64,000 bases of DNA from Aquiflexum lacus (GCF_015476655.1 NZ_JABFHF010000031.1:1-64000); one strand, 5' to 3'. Numbered from the stretch's first letter, positions 27,390-36,042 are shown. Notes: generated by a model not told the origin, from the sequence alone. A program made the numbers and translations.

Positions 27390-29132
27390 TTAGGACTCCT
27401 GAAGTTTATGTGAAAACTTCAGGATGATAAATTCCGCCGGTCTTACAGCCGCCAGACCGATCTCTATATTTAGCCTTCCTTCGAGAATATCCAAAGCCGT
27501 CATGGTCTGCCCTAGACCGATTTTCACAAAAAAGGCATCCTCTGTTTTGGCACCTGCTAGAGCTCCTTCTCTCCAAAGACCTGCTAGGAAGTTTTCAATC
27601 ATGGTTTTGACCCTAAGCCAAGTATTTGCTTCATTGGGTTCAAACACCACAAATTCAGTTGCTTTTTTCACGGATTCCTCAATGAAAATATAAAGCCGCC
27701 TTACAGGGATATATCGCCACTCATTGTCGTTTCCAGCAAGTGTTCGAGCACCCCATACTAGATTTCCTTTGCCCTGGAATGCTCTGATGGCATTGATGGA
27801 TTTTCCCGAGGTTGCGTCCACATTGAGGTTTTCCTGCTCTTCATGACTGACTAGCTTTAGAGGTTGTTTGATTCCCCTCACATCGACATTTGCAGGTGCT
27901 TTCCAAACTCCCCGTTGTCTGTCGACTCTGGCATAAATCCCGGCTACAGAAGCTGATGGGTATAGGTTGAGGGTATTTGATTTTAATTTTTTTATGATCT
28001 CATTGTATAGTTCCTTATCGGGCTCCGTTAAGGCCAAAAAGCCATCCCCTGTAATCCTTGCACCAGGGCTTCCATTTGGGTTGTATGAAAATATGACATC
28101 CTCTCCATCCTCACCTTCAGCGGTAGCAACTATGGTCAAAACTGCTCCATCTCTTTCAATGGAATAATTCGTATTATTGGCTTCAACAATTGCATTAAAG
28201 AGTGCCTCGGCAGTTCCGGCCACTGCGCCATCTCCGGGTGCCCGGTCAAAGTGAGTTCCCTCTATAAAAGTGTCACCACCGATAGTGAATGCATCTCCAT
28301 CCATGTTGGCATTATTGGTAATGATGATTTTACCTACCGCAAAATTTTCCCCAAAACTCAGCGAATCCAAAGTACTGCCATCGAAAGGACCGGAATTGGA
28401 TAAAGGACGATTATCAGTGATGAATATCTGTTCTTCATCAAATTCCCTGGATAAAAAGGTTTTCAAGGCAGGATAGTAGGCGGCGCCATATTTCAGGTCA
28501 CTTGATCCCACCTCATTCCTAAATGCCTCGCCATCCTGCATGACAGTTCGGTTGGGGTCAGTCAACACATCCATAATGGCAAATCGATCTTGGAGCTTTG
28601 CGCATTGGGCCAGCAACTGGTCATGAATACTTCTTCGACCTGCCGTTCCTAACCAAACAGCTTCAGGGACAAGTAACAATGTAGGTTCATCTTCTTCTTC
28701 CAATGCATAGATTCCATCCAACAAATCATCTACATCAATATCACTTGGCTCGGGTTCCAATTCAAAATTCCCGACAGATACTATATAACATGGACCTCCA
28801 CCATTGTCAAAAAACATTCTTAACTGGTAGTTGAGTAAATAGGGAGAAAAACCCGAATCAACATTAACAGCGATATTGGTATCTTCAAAATCAGTAGAAG
28901 ACCCTGTCAGGACAATCTCATAATTTTCGCTAAAAGCTTCACCGAAAATCTCTAGAAATTCCAGCATGGAGGTAACTCTTACAGGCTTGAGTGGCTCAAT
29001 GATTTCACCATTTCTGATACTTCTCCTCGTGTAGCCTACAAAGGCCGGGATAGCAGTGGCAACCGGAGCGACGGATGCAGGAAGGGTGGATATTTCTCTA
29101 ATATATACCCCTGGGGTTTTGTAATCTGCCAT
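27390..29132 (-). CDS. Contractile sheath protein (long paralogue with inserted domain)
   Basis: The 580-residue sheath protein has the same N-terminal (YKTPGVYIREISTLPASVAP) and C-terminal blocks as the 480-residue neighbour. Between about residues 240 and 365 it carries an extra, beta-rich segment (GKIIITNNANMDGD, FTIGGDTFIEGTHF, TNYSIERDGAVLTIVATAEG). Segments of this style occur in surface domains of phage sheath and structural proteins. The insert should face outward. In two- or three-sheath eCIS one paralogue usually forms most of the sheath and the others the ends. Confidence 0.94.
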   Translation of the reverse strand: MADYKTPGVYIREISTLPASVAPVATAIPAFVGYTRRSIRNGEIIEPLKPVRVTSMLEFLEIFGEAFSENYEIVLTGSSTDFEDTNIAVNVDSGFSPYLLNYQLRMFFDNGGGPCYIVSVGNFELEPEPSDIDVDDLLDGIYALEEEDEPTLLLVPEAVWLGTAGRRSIHDQLLAQCAKLQDRFAIMDVLTDPNRTVMQDGEAFRNEVGSSDLKYGAAYYPALKTFLSREFDEEQIFITDNRPLSNSGPFDGSTLDSLSFGENFAVGKIIITNNANMDGDAFTIGGDTFIEGTHFDRAPGDGAVAGTAEALFNAIVEANNTNYSIERDGAVLTIVATAEGEDGEDVIFSYNPNGSPGARITGDGFLALTEPDKELYNEIIKKLKSNTLNLYPSASVAGIYARVDRQRGVWKAPANVDVRGIKQPLKLVSHEEQENLNVDATSGKSINAIRAFQGKGNLVWGARTLAGNDNEWRYIPVRRLYIFIEESVKKATEFVVFEPNEANTWLRVKTMIENFLAGLWREGALAGAKTEDAFFVKIGLGQTMTALDILEGRLNIEIGLAAVRPAEFIILKFSHKLQES

Positions 29133-29148
29133 AGTTTTTTATTTCAGC

Positions 29149-30279
29149 TTAGATAAATACATATATTTCTGAGGCCAATTGACCTTCAATTTCTTTTACA
29201 AGTCCACTGTGTGATGGATTGGGTAAATGAATTATTACGGGATCACTGTCCGGCAATCTCTCTAACTGCAGATTCAGTTTCGGTTCTTCAAAATATGGAA
29301 TCGGTGTCTGCGATCTGAAAATGACGGTGTCCATATCATTGATTCTTATACTTTCATGGGGCTCATCACCTACTCTTTGAAAAACATAGGTTCCGTATGG
29401 TGTATCAGGTTGATTCCCAAGATCACTGATGTTCAAATCAAAGGCTTCAAGGTCAATCCGGCCATTTTTGTTGACTACAAAGTATTGCCAAACGGTATTT
29501 TTTCTTCTAAATGACAGGCTGAAGTATTCTTTAGTGCCATACAGAATATTTGAACTTTCAGGATAGATAAGTTCAATAATCCCAAATACATTTTTCCCTT
29601 TTGGCTGTGAATCTATCCAAAGGTTTTTTTCCTCTATATCTTCTGTATCTCCTACATTCCTGATCAAGATCCTGTATTTGCCGCTCGGCTTTCCTCTAAG
29701 GTCAATCTGGAGCCTAAAGTCTCCGGTGTCTTCATTTTTTTGAATTATATAGTCCAAAGGGTATTCAATACCCTCAGCATCTTTGCCATGGGATACCTGA
29801 TTGCCGCTTGGATTGAAAATTTTCAAAGTCACTGAGTCATCTTCATGTTGAAGTCTATAGTTGAAAAGTTTATCTACAAACCCATCCATAAAGGAAAATG
29901 ACAGGGTCTCTGGATGAAGATTATCATCTGAGGGGTTTGAAGGTTCATTGGTGAAATAGGGTATTTTTCCTGCCTGAAATCTGTTTTCCGGAGTAATGTC
30001 CAAATCGGTGATGTTCAAAAAGTTTAGGGGATTTTCTAGGCCGATGAAAAAAGAAAATCTGACATCACCTCCCAAGGGTATTTCCGGGGTGATTTCATCA
30101 TCTTCGGTTCTGTATAATGCCACTACTCCTGAAGGAATATTACGTAATAAAATCCTTCCATTTTTCATTAATCGGGCAGTCTCATGACTTGGGAAAATAT
30201 CCACGCCTCGTGCAAGACTACCACGGTAATAATCGTGGGCCAATTGTATATGGAATAAATGGCTGTAGAGGATATTCAT
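29149..30279 (-). CDS. Beta-rich eCIS protein of unknown role, possible cap adaptor
   Basis: I do not recognise a catalogued domain in these 376 residues. The sequence is beta-strand rich (SFFIGLENPLNFLNI, YRILIRNVGDT, YFSLSFRRKNTVWQYFVVN) with no signal peptide or membrane segment. It sits between the cap gene, which it overlaps by 4 bases, and the sheath genes. In the Algoriphagus eCIS a cap adaptor is described at the distal end of the particle; gene position makes this protein a candidate, but sequence alone does not show it. Confidence 0.65.
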   Translation of the reverse strand: MNILYSHLFHIQLAHDYYRGSLARGVDIFPSHETARLMKNGRILLRNIPSGVVALYRTEDDEITPEIPLGGDVRFSFFIGLENPLNFLNITDLDITPENRFQAGKIPYFTNEPSNPSDDNLHPETLSFSFMDGFVDKLFNYRLQHEDDSVTLKIFNPSGNQVSHGKDAEGIEYPLDYIIQKNEDTGDFRLQIDLRGKPSGKYRILIRNVGDTEDIEEKNLWIDSQPKGKNVFGIIELIYPESSNILYGTKEYFSLSFRRKNTVWQYFVVNKNGRIDLEAFDLNISDLGNQPDTPYGTYVFQRVGDEPHESIRINDMDTVIFRSQTPIPYFEEPKLNLQLERLPDSDPVIIHLPNPSHSGLVKEIEGQLASEIYVFI

Positions 30280-30887
30280 GACTTATGGTTGTGTTGCAGT
30301 CTGATTTTCTCAATTGGGATATCAGATCCTTGTACCGCATTTTCCTGAATGGTAAGAATCCTTACTTTGTAAAGAACCGATGGCATATATTTGGCCCCTA
30401 CTACGGACCAAAAGTTATATAGCTGTTCAAATGAATAGGAATATAGTTCGACAACAAGCTTCCTAAGGTTCAAGTCAAAAGATGCCAAACTTGGAGAATT
30501 GTCCGATGTGAAAACATTCTTGGATTGGAAAAATGAAATGACATAGGAAAGCTGCTTCAAACCTTCAATGTAATCAGTTGAGGATTCGCCCCCGGGCTGA
30601 TTTTGAAAATTGGCAGTTATCAGGATGTATAGGTTGAGTTTTATCTCAGGGTTGATTTTTTCAACTTTTCCGGCCATGCTTATTTTGGTCGAAATCTGAT
30701 CCTTATGAAATCTTTCTTCCTCGATGTTTATTAGGGAAAGTCCAAGGGATTTTTCGGGAATCATAATTCCACCTGTTTCAGATGCAACACTTGAAAGGTA
30801 GACCCGTCTTTGATCAGACTCTCCAATTCTGAGACGGATATAGTCATTGAGTTCAAAAGTCAGAAATTCCAAAGCTGAATGGATCAT
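30276..30887 (-). CDS. DUF4255 terminal cap protein (Afp16/Pvc16-like), first gene of the eCIS operon
   Basis: This is a 203-residue protein of the DUF4255 (Pvc16 N-terminal) family: ALEFLTFELNDYIRLRIG, GLSLINIEEERFHKD, EIKLNLYILITANF and SFEQLYNFWSVVGAKYMPSV. Afp16 ends tube polymerisation and caps the particle. Here it is the most upstream gene of the array. A candidate promoter lies 104-134 bases before the start, and an 8-base perfect inverted repeat lies between promoter and gene. Confidence 0.92.
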   Translation of the reverse strand: MIHSALEFLTFELNDYIRLRIGESDQRRVYLSSVASETGGIMIPEKSLGLSLINIEEERFHKDQISTKISMAGKVEKINPEIKLNLYILITANFQNQPGGESSTDYIEGLKQLSYVISFFQSKNVFTSDNSPSLASFDLNLRKLVVELYSYSFEQLYNFWSVVGAKYMPSVLYKVRILTIQENAVQGSDIPIEKIRLQHNHKS

Positions 30888-30950
30888 GTTTGGGAGAATT
30901 AAAAATAATGAGAGAGGATAGATAATTCTGATAATAATTAAACTTTAACT

Positions 30951-30975
30951 GTATGATTAGAAGTAAAAATCATAC
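30951..30975. promoter_or_regulatory. Perfect 8-base inverted repeat in the eCIS 5' leader
   Basis: GTATGATT at 30951-30958 is the exact inverse of AATCATAC at 30968-30975 with a 9-base spacer. It lies just downstream of the predicted -7 element at 30991-30998 and 64 bases before the start codon of the first eCIS gene. It could be an operator for a dimeric regulator or a leader hairpin. No T run follows on the minus strand, so it is not a standard terminator. Confidence 0.5.
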
Positions 30976-30990
30976 TATTTAAAGATCAAT

Positions 30991-31021
30991 TAAAATTAGT
31001 CAAGATGGTACAGGGTCAAAA
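30991..31021 (-). promoter_or_regulatory. Candidate promoter of the eCIS operon
   Basis: On the minus strand TTTTG (31017-31021) is followed after 18 bases by TAATTTTA (30991-30998). This resembles the Bacteroidota consensus of a -33 TTTG and a -7 TAnnTTTG element spaced by about 19 bases, with the last G missing. It would give a leader of about 100 bases before the DUF4255 gene. The match is imperfect and the region is AT rich, so it remains a candidate. Confidence 0.4.
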
Positions 31022-31131
31022 GGAAAAAATTGCACTTGGTTCACACTGATTATTCATGCTCATTTTTGCTAACTATCAAGTAATCAAATGAATAAATAGT
31101 AATCTGAATGAGAAAATTGATATTATTTTTG

Positions 31132-32538
31132 TTATTTGAATATCATAACCTTTTTTTCCACCCAATCATCTACCCGGATTAGCTCATAATCCAAAGGATT
31201 CCAACAGTACATGTTTTCTTCGGATTTCAATAAGTTAAAATGGCCACATTTTTGGAGGCTATTTATGTCAGGTTTGGAAAAATTTCTTTGCAGCCATTTA
31301 ATAAGGTGGTAGCAACTTTCCAATCTTTGTCTGGAATTGCATCGGAACTTATATATCAGCTTTCTAAAGTTCTCCATTCTGTATTCCAGCCAATCCCACT
31401 CATTTTCATCTATGAGAATCATGGCCTCTAAAATTCTAGATCCAGCTGAGTATTCTGGAATGGGTTTCAGGGATTTTTGACATTCATGGACTAATTTGAG
31501 GGCTGATTTATGTGAGTTTTCTTTGTATGTAAGGTAGGAGAGCAGGTAATTCCATTTTTTTTGCTCCCATTCTATATTTTTGAATTCTTTTATTTTTTTC
31601 AAAAGCAAACATCTCGCTTTGTCATAATATCCCAAATGAAATAGTGCATACCAGATTTTTTCTTCTGATTCTGTTTTTTGATCTACGTGTATTCCAGGGA
31701 TATTGACCATTTTTTCTGCCTCGATCAGGGCATTGTAATAATCTTTTTGCAGCATTAAAATCCTGTTACAGAGTTTATGGATTTCCCAGGTGTGAATGGG
31801 GTGATTTAGGACTGTATTGTCAGAAATCAAACTCTTGGATTCATTGATCTCATTTAGTGCATCCTCGAAATTGCGCAAATGAATATCATGCTGGATATTT
31901 GCAACTTTTTCCCAAAACAGGTTTCTGATATGGGTTGGGTTTTTATGGATTATTTCTGCTTCATTATTTTCGATAAAATAAGTCCTACATTCTTTTTCCT
32001 GTTTGGTTACTTCTGCCTGGGTCGTTAACAGGTCACTATATTCTTTGGCAATGGATGCTAAATTTTGATCTTTCGGAATAATCGTTTTTTCAGATTTGCA
32101 CATTTTCTGTTCTGTCTCAAAAGCTCCTAACATCAAATGATAAAACTCATTTTTTTCTGATTCTTTATAGGCTTTTTCCAGCATTTTCTTGGCCATTTGT
32201 TCTTTTCCTCTAGTGAAGAGACATTGACTTTCAAGTAACATGACCTGACAATCCTTCCATTTTCTGAGATGTGTGGGATATTTGCTTTGGCTGAAAAGGA
32301 TGATATATCCCAAAAGGTCTTCAATGAGCCGTTTTTTTAATTGTGAATAGGCTGAATCAGGGGACTTATTGTAAATCAGTTTTGCAAACAACCGATCGTC
32401 TATCTTACCATGCTTGCTCAATAATTCCAGGAGCATTTGCTTTTTAACCTCATTAGGATGGATGATGCGGTTGAGCTCAATAATCTGCTCTTTTTCTGTA
32501 TAAGTCAGGCAATCCCAAACTTGGAAAAGATTTTCCAT
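31132..32538 (-). CDS. Helical TPR-like protein of unknown function next to the eCIS operon
   Basis: The 468 residues are almost wholly alpha-helical, rich in Lys/Glu, without signal peptide or membrane helices. Helix pairs such as DALNEINESKSLISDN, YYNALIEAEKMV and YDKARCLLLKKIKEF look like degenerate tetratricopeptide repeats. I do not recognise the family. It is transcribed toward the injection-system operon, 245 bases upstream of it, from its own predicted promoter. It could be a regulator or assembly factor for the particle, but no DNA-binding domain is visible. Confidence 0.7.
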   Translation of the reverse strand: MENLFQVWDCLTYTEKEQIIELNRIIHPNEVKKQMLLELLSKHGKIDDRLFAKLIYNKSPDSAYSQLKKRLIEDLLGYIILFSQSKYPTHLRKWKDCQVMLLESQCLFTRGKEQMAKKMLEKAYKESEKNEFYHLMLGAFETEQKMCKSEKTIIPKDQNLASIAKEYSDLLTTQAEVTKQEKECRTYFIENNEAEIIHKNPTHIRNLFWEKVANIQHDIHLRNFEDALNEINESKSLISDNTVLNHPIHTWEIHKLCNRILMLQKDYYNALIEAEKMVNIPGIHVDQKTESEEKIWYALFHLGYYDKARCLLLKKIKEFKNIEWEQKKWNYLLSYLTYKENSHKSALKLVHECQKSLKPIPEYSAGSRILEAMILIDENEWDWLEYRMENFRKLIYKFRCNSRQRLESCYHLIKWLQRNFSKPDINSLQKCGHFNLLKSEENMYCWNPLDYELIRVDDWVEKKVMIFK

Positions 32539-32584
32539 AACTGACAGCTCAAATTAAATAGAGGGAAAAATTTTTAAAAGGAAT

Positions 32585-32616
32585 TAAATTTAACTTATAG
32601 CTAATTGATAATCAAA
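32585..32616 (-). promoter_or_regulatory. Candidate promoter of the TPR-like gene
   Basis: On the minus strand TTTG (32613-32616) is followed after 20 bases by TAAATTTA (32585-32592), 47 bases before the start codon at 32538. Apart from the last base, this matches the Bacteroidota -33/-7 pattern. It resembles the candidate promoter of the eCIS operon, including an A in place of the final G. Confidence 0.42.
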
Positions 32617-32737
32617 TAAATGATAAAATTTTTCTTTAGGAAAAAGTTGATAGATGAACCTTGATTTTTATTTATAAAGCCATTCAAATGATGTGATAAA
32701 TGATCATTAAAAGGATTTATCTGACCAAAGTCATTGC

Positions 32738-34177
32738 CTATTTTATTGAATAAATTCCAATTTTAGTTTTTTGATATTTGTTTTCGAGAGGTGGGAAAAT
32801 TTTCAAAAGCCCCTCAAAAACCCCATCCTCATCCACAATTACATCAGGCTTTTCATCCATAAAATTCTGAAAGATCAGTGCAGTCCTTTCAAGGCTTGTA
32901 TGGTCTTGGAGATTGATCTTTGATAGTCTGTAATTCAGGTAGGGCGTAGTCAAGGAAGCCTTGTGGTAATAACCAAGGTCTTCTCCTAAAACCAATACTT
33001 TTTTACCCTCTGTTATGCTATGATTTTCTGAAATCTCAATAGCGTACGAATTGATTTTGCCTGAGCTGATCTGTAGGAAGGTCCAAGTATATCCCATGAT
33101 TGGGATTCCAAAAACAAATAAGGCGGCAAGAATTTTAATGGGCTTCCCTTTTTTGAATGCTACAAAAAGGAAGGTGATGAAATATGCCAGTCCGGGAATG
33201 ATGACTATTAACTGATAGGGAGTTCTTCTGTTTGTCAGCAATAATGAACCAACTGCAAAAATCAAAAATATCAGTGTCAATTGAAGTTGTTTTTGTTGGT
33301 TTACCGTTTGGGATTTGACAATCAATCCCACAAAAAATCCAAGCGCTGTGAAAAATAAAGGAACAGAAAACAGAATTGCCAAATCCCTGTAGGATACATG
33401 GGTATAGCTTTCAATTTCTCGTGGAGAAATAATAAACTGGTCAAAAAAAGCGAAAAGGCCATCAATCCAAAAGTAATAAATAGCACAAAATGTCAGTGGA
33501 AGCAGATAACTGACAAATGCCAATGTCAATTGTCGGAATGAAAAACCGCTGACAACTATCCCTGCCACCAATAAAAAGGGAAGAAAAGTAATCAAAGGAA
33601 AATGAAAACAAGCTGCGATCCCGCCGAATATTCCCACTAAGAGAATGGAGTCTGAACCTTCCTTTTGTAGGACTGTCTGAGAAAAAAGTTGTCCAAGGGC
33701 AAGCATAATAAAAGTACTGCCCATCAAAGCAGGGGATAACGTGATCATATCAAAAGACAGGTGAAATAAAATCACCATGACAATGGAAGGGATATAGGTG
33801 TTTTCCTCAAAAGATTTGTATCTGATATAAAGGTTGTTGATATAGACAATCTGAAACAGGACAACCAACATGGCCAAAAACTTATACACCATCACATTTT
33901 TACCAAAAATCAAATGGCAGATCCAATACACTCCCGCGGATAATGGACCAGTGTCATCTATGATATCGAGATACATGTGTTTGCCATCAGCCATTCTCTC
34001 TCCGATCAACAACCAAATCATTTCAGGTTGAAGTAAAGGGACCTGCAGTACCCATATATAAACACTGCTCAAAAGCAGTAATAAAACTATAATAACAATG
34101 AGTCGGGAAGGGTCGTTGATACGGAAAAAGCTCAGCAAGTTCAGGATAATTCTATAGGTGGCACAAACAGGACCCAC
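32738..34177 (-). CDS. Polytopic membrane protein (glycosyltransferase-like membrane family)
   Basis: The 479 residues contain about ten hydrophobic segments, for example LIVIIVLLLLLSSVYIWVL, FLAMLVVLFQIVYINNLY and LTLIFLIFAVGSLLL, and a short soluble C-terminus with KKVLVLGEDLGYYHKAS. The layout resembles inner-membrane proteins of the ArnT/PMT-like superfamily, but the usual first-loop acidic pair is not obvious, so the function is open. The start is uncertain: the longest frame begins with GTG at 34177 and a TTG 13 codons later fits the hydrophobic N-terminus better. It diverges from rbfA with only 53 bases between. Confidence 0.75.
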   Translation of the reverse strand: MGPVCATYRIILNLLSFFRINDPSRLIVIIVLLLLLSSVYIWVLQVPLLQPEMIWLLIGERMADGKHMYLDIIDDTGPLSAGVYWICHLIFGKNVMVYKFLAMLVVLFQIVYINNLYIRYKSFEENTYIPSIVMVILFHLSFDMITLSPALMGSTFIMLALGQLFSQTVLQKEGSDSILLVGIFGGIAACFHFPLITFLPFLLVAGIVVSGFSFRQLTLAFVSYLLPLTFCAIYYFWIDGLFAFFDQFIISPREIESYTHVSYRDLAILFSVPLFFTALGFFVGLIVKSQTVNQQKQLQLTLIFLIFAVGSLLLTNRRTPYQLIVIIPGLAYFITFLFVAFKKGKPIKILAALFVFGIPIMGYTWTFLQISSGKINSYAIEISENHSITEGKKVLVLGEDLGYYHKASLTTPYLNYRLSKINLQDHTSLERTALIFQNFMDEKPDVIVDEDGVFEGLLKIFPPLENKYQKTKIGIYSIK

Positions 34178-34205
34178 GAAATTAAGTGTTCCACATTTAA
34201 TTCAC

Positions 34206-34213
34206 TAAATTTG
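34206..34213 (+). promoter_or_regulatory. Candidate -7 element of rbfA
   Basis: TAAATTTG at 34206-34213 is an exact match to the Bacteroidota -7 consensus TAnnTTTG and lies 17 bases before the rbfA start codon. No clear TTTG box is present at the expected upstream distance. The resulting leader would be very short. Confidence 0.35.
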
Positions 34214-34230
34214 TCACAATTAATAAAAAA

Positions 34231-34611
34231 ATGGAAAGCAAAAGACAACAGAAATTCAACAAACTCATCCAAAAGGAAATGGGTGAAATTTTTCAAAAAG
34301 AAGGAAAACATATCATTGGGAACGCCTTTATCACGGTTTCTAGGGTTTTGATAAGTCCTGATTTGAGTGTTGCGAGGATTTACCTCAGTTTTTTATTGGA
34401 CAAGGATAAAGTGACCTTTCAAATAATTGAAGAGAAAAAAGGTGAATTGAGAAAGCATTTGGGCAACAGAATTGGCAAATCAGTTAGGATTGTCCCGGAA
34501 TTGGCCTTTTTTATGGATGAGTCCGCTTCATATGCCCAGCATATGGATAAAGTGATCAATTCTCTTGATATTCCGGAAGACTCGGAAGAAGAAGATGAAG
34601 AAGAAGATTAA
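34231..34611 (+). CDS. rbfA: 30S ribosome-binding factor A
   Basis: The 126-residue protein has the RbfA fold signature: RQQKFNKLIQKEMGEIFQ at the N-terminus, ITVSRVLISPDLSVARIYLS in the centre and RIVPELAFFMDESASYAQHM near the end, followed by an acidic tail. RbfA helps late maturation of the small ribosomal subunit, especially 16S rRNA 5'-end processing and cold adaptation. The length is normal. The LolC/E-type gene starts 16 bases downstream, so the two probably share a transcript. Confidence 0.95.
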   Translation: MESKRQQKFNKLIQKEMGEIFQKEGKHIIGNAFITVSRVLISPDLSVARIYLSFLLDKDKVTFQIIEEKKGELRKHLGNRIGKSVRIVPELAFFMDESASYAQHMDKVINSLDIPEDSEEEDEEED

Positions 34612-34627
34612 TTAAATTTTTGGATAG

Positions 34628-35851
34628 TTGAACCTTTCTTTTTTTATAGCCTATCGATATTTCCGCAGTAAAAAGAAGCGGAATTTCATTACCATCCTCT
34701 CAAGAATATCCATGATAGGTGTGGCAGTAGGCACTATGTCCCTCATTATTGTATTGTCTGTCTTTAATGGATTGGAAGACTTGGTAAGAGGGCTTTATGC
34801 TTCTTTTGATGCAGAACTCAAAATTGAAGCAACCAAAGGCAAGTCCTTTACAGTTTCTGATGATTGGTTGTCGGGTATCCAAAATATAGAAGGGGTAGAG
34901 GTTCTTACGGAAGTAATAGAAGACAATGCCTTGTTTAAATATAGAGAAAATCAACATTTGGCAAGGATAAAAGGGGTTTCAGACAATTATTTACAGCAAG
35001 GGAGGTTCGAGAAAGGGTACATTTGGGGTGATCTTAATCTTGGGACTGAAAGCCAGCCGGGGGCGATTATCGGTAGGGGAGTTGGTTTTTTTCTTTCAGT
35101 GGATCTTGATAACCATTTTGATCTGTTGCAGGTATTCTACCCCAAAGCTCCTAGAAATGCAGGCACCATAAACCCCAACCAAATGTACAGTAGGGCAATC
35201 ATCAAACCGGAAGCATTTTTCAGTATAGAGAAGGATTTTGATGACAATTATATCATCGCTCCACTTTCATTTGTCAGTTCTTTACTCAATTATGGTCAAA
35301 AAAGAACTGCACTTGAGGTGAAAGTGAAAGAAGGATATAATATTCAAAGTATCAAGAAGAAGATTTCAACTTTTTTGGGGGATGAGTTCCAAGTGAAAGA
35401 TACTGATGAACAGCACGCCCAAATCCTTAGGACCATCAAAGTTGAAAAACTGTTTGTGTTTTTGACATTGACATTTATACTCGCTGTCGCTTCCTTTAAT
35501 ATTTTCTTTTCTTTGTCCATGATGGCCATTGAAAAGAAAAGAGATACAGCAATTTTAATTGCATTAGGGGCAAAGCAATGGTTAATACAGAAAATTTACC
35601 TCAAGCAAGGAGCCATTATTGCTTTAACGGGGGCCACTATCGGACTTACACTAGGATTTCTGGCCTGTTGGGTACAAGATCAATATGGTTTGGTATCCTT
35701 GGGAATCGCCTCCTCTATTATAGAGAGTTATCCTGTTAAAATGGTATGGTGGGATTTTTTATGGACCTCAGTTTCCGTGATTACCATTACCTTCTTGGCT
35801 TCTTTTAGACCAGCTTTAATTGCTTCGAGAGTCAAATCCATTGACCTATAA
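34628..35851 (+). CDS. LolC/LolE-family ABC transporter permease
   Basis: The 407 residues have the topology of lipoprotein-releasing permeases: an N-terminal helix in RISMIGVAVGTMSLIIVLSV, a large periplasmic MacB-like domain (about 50-270), and three C-terminal helices starting with LFVFLTLTFILAVASFNIFF followed by a FtsX-type coupling motif (IEKKRDTAILIALGAKQWLI). Together with an ATPase encoded elsewhere it should move lipoproteins from the inner membrane toward the outer membrane. The start codon is TTG. A terminator hairpin follows 10 bases after the stop. Confidence 0.9.
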   Translation: MNLSFFIAYRYFRSKKKRNFITILSRISMIGVAVGTMSLIIVLSVFNGLEDLVRGLYASFDAELKIEATKGKSFTVSDDWLSGIQNIEGVEVLTEVIEDNALFKYRENQHLARIKGVSDNYLQQGRFEKGYIWGDLNLGTESQPGAIIGRGVGFFLSVDLDNHFDLLQVFYPKAPRNAGTINPNQMYSRAIIKPEAFFSIEKDFDDNYIIAPLSFVSSLLNYGQKRTALEVKVKEGYNIQSIKKKISTFLGDEFQVKDTDEQHAQILRTIKVEKLFVFLTLTFILAVASFNIFFSLSMMAIEKKRDTAILIALGAKQWLIQKIYLKQGAIIALTGATIGLTLGFLACWVQDQYGLVSLGIASSIIESYPVKMVWWDFLWTSVSVITITFLASFRPALIASRVKSIDL

Positions 35852-35860
35852 AAATAAAAA

Positions 35861-35885
35861 AGCCGTGGGATAAAATCTCACAGCT
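35861..35885. terminator. Bidirectional terminator
   Basis: AGCCGTGGGAT (35861-35871) pairs with ATCTCACAGCT (35875-35885) apart from one mismatch and one wobble on each strand. On the minus strand the hairpin is followed by a T-rich tract (TTTTTTATTTTTAT), and on the plus strand by TTT. It ends the LolC/E-type gene and, from the other side, the tRNA-like RNA pair. Confidence 0.75.
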
Positions 35886-35919
35886 TTAGTCAATTAACAA
35901 TAAACCCAAAATAACCAGC

Positions 35920-36042
35920 TGTAGGAGAAGGATTCGAACCTCCACGGGGCGGTTAGGCGAAACACGAGCTCCATGTTTGCTTTATGCCGTTGACCCCACC
36001 CCCGAGACCGGAGGGCATGTCTGCCAGTTTCAACATCCTACA
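35920..36042 (-). ncRNA. tRNA-like structured RNA, copy A
   Basis: Read on the minus strand these 123 bases form a 7-bp acceptor-like stem (TGTAGGA with TCCTACA), a Leu-like D arm (TGAAACTGGCAGAC), and a perfect T arm (GGAGG, TTCGAAT, CCTTC). The anticodon-arm position holds CCCTC, CGGTCTC, GGGGG, but the base at position 33 is G instead of the invariant U. The variable region is about 58 bases, with GGGG/CCCC, CGG/CCG and a 7-bp AAACATG/CGTGTTT hairpin. No CCA is encoded. It is therefore tRNA-like, possibly a non-decoding tRNA. The 3' end lies 34 bases before a terminator on this strand. Confidence 0.7.

Noticed and set aside
860-30887. Type VI secretion system or prophage/tailocin instead of eCIS
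   Set aside because: There are no TssJ/L/M, TssK or ClpV genes, no terminase, portal, capsid, integrase or tail-fibre/holin module, while DUF4255, DUF5908, DUF4157 and the AAA+ ATPase are specific to eCIS loci.
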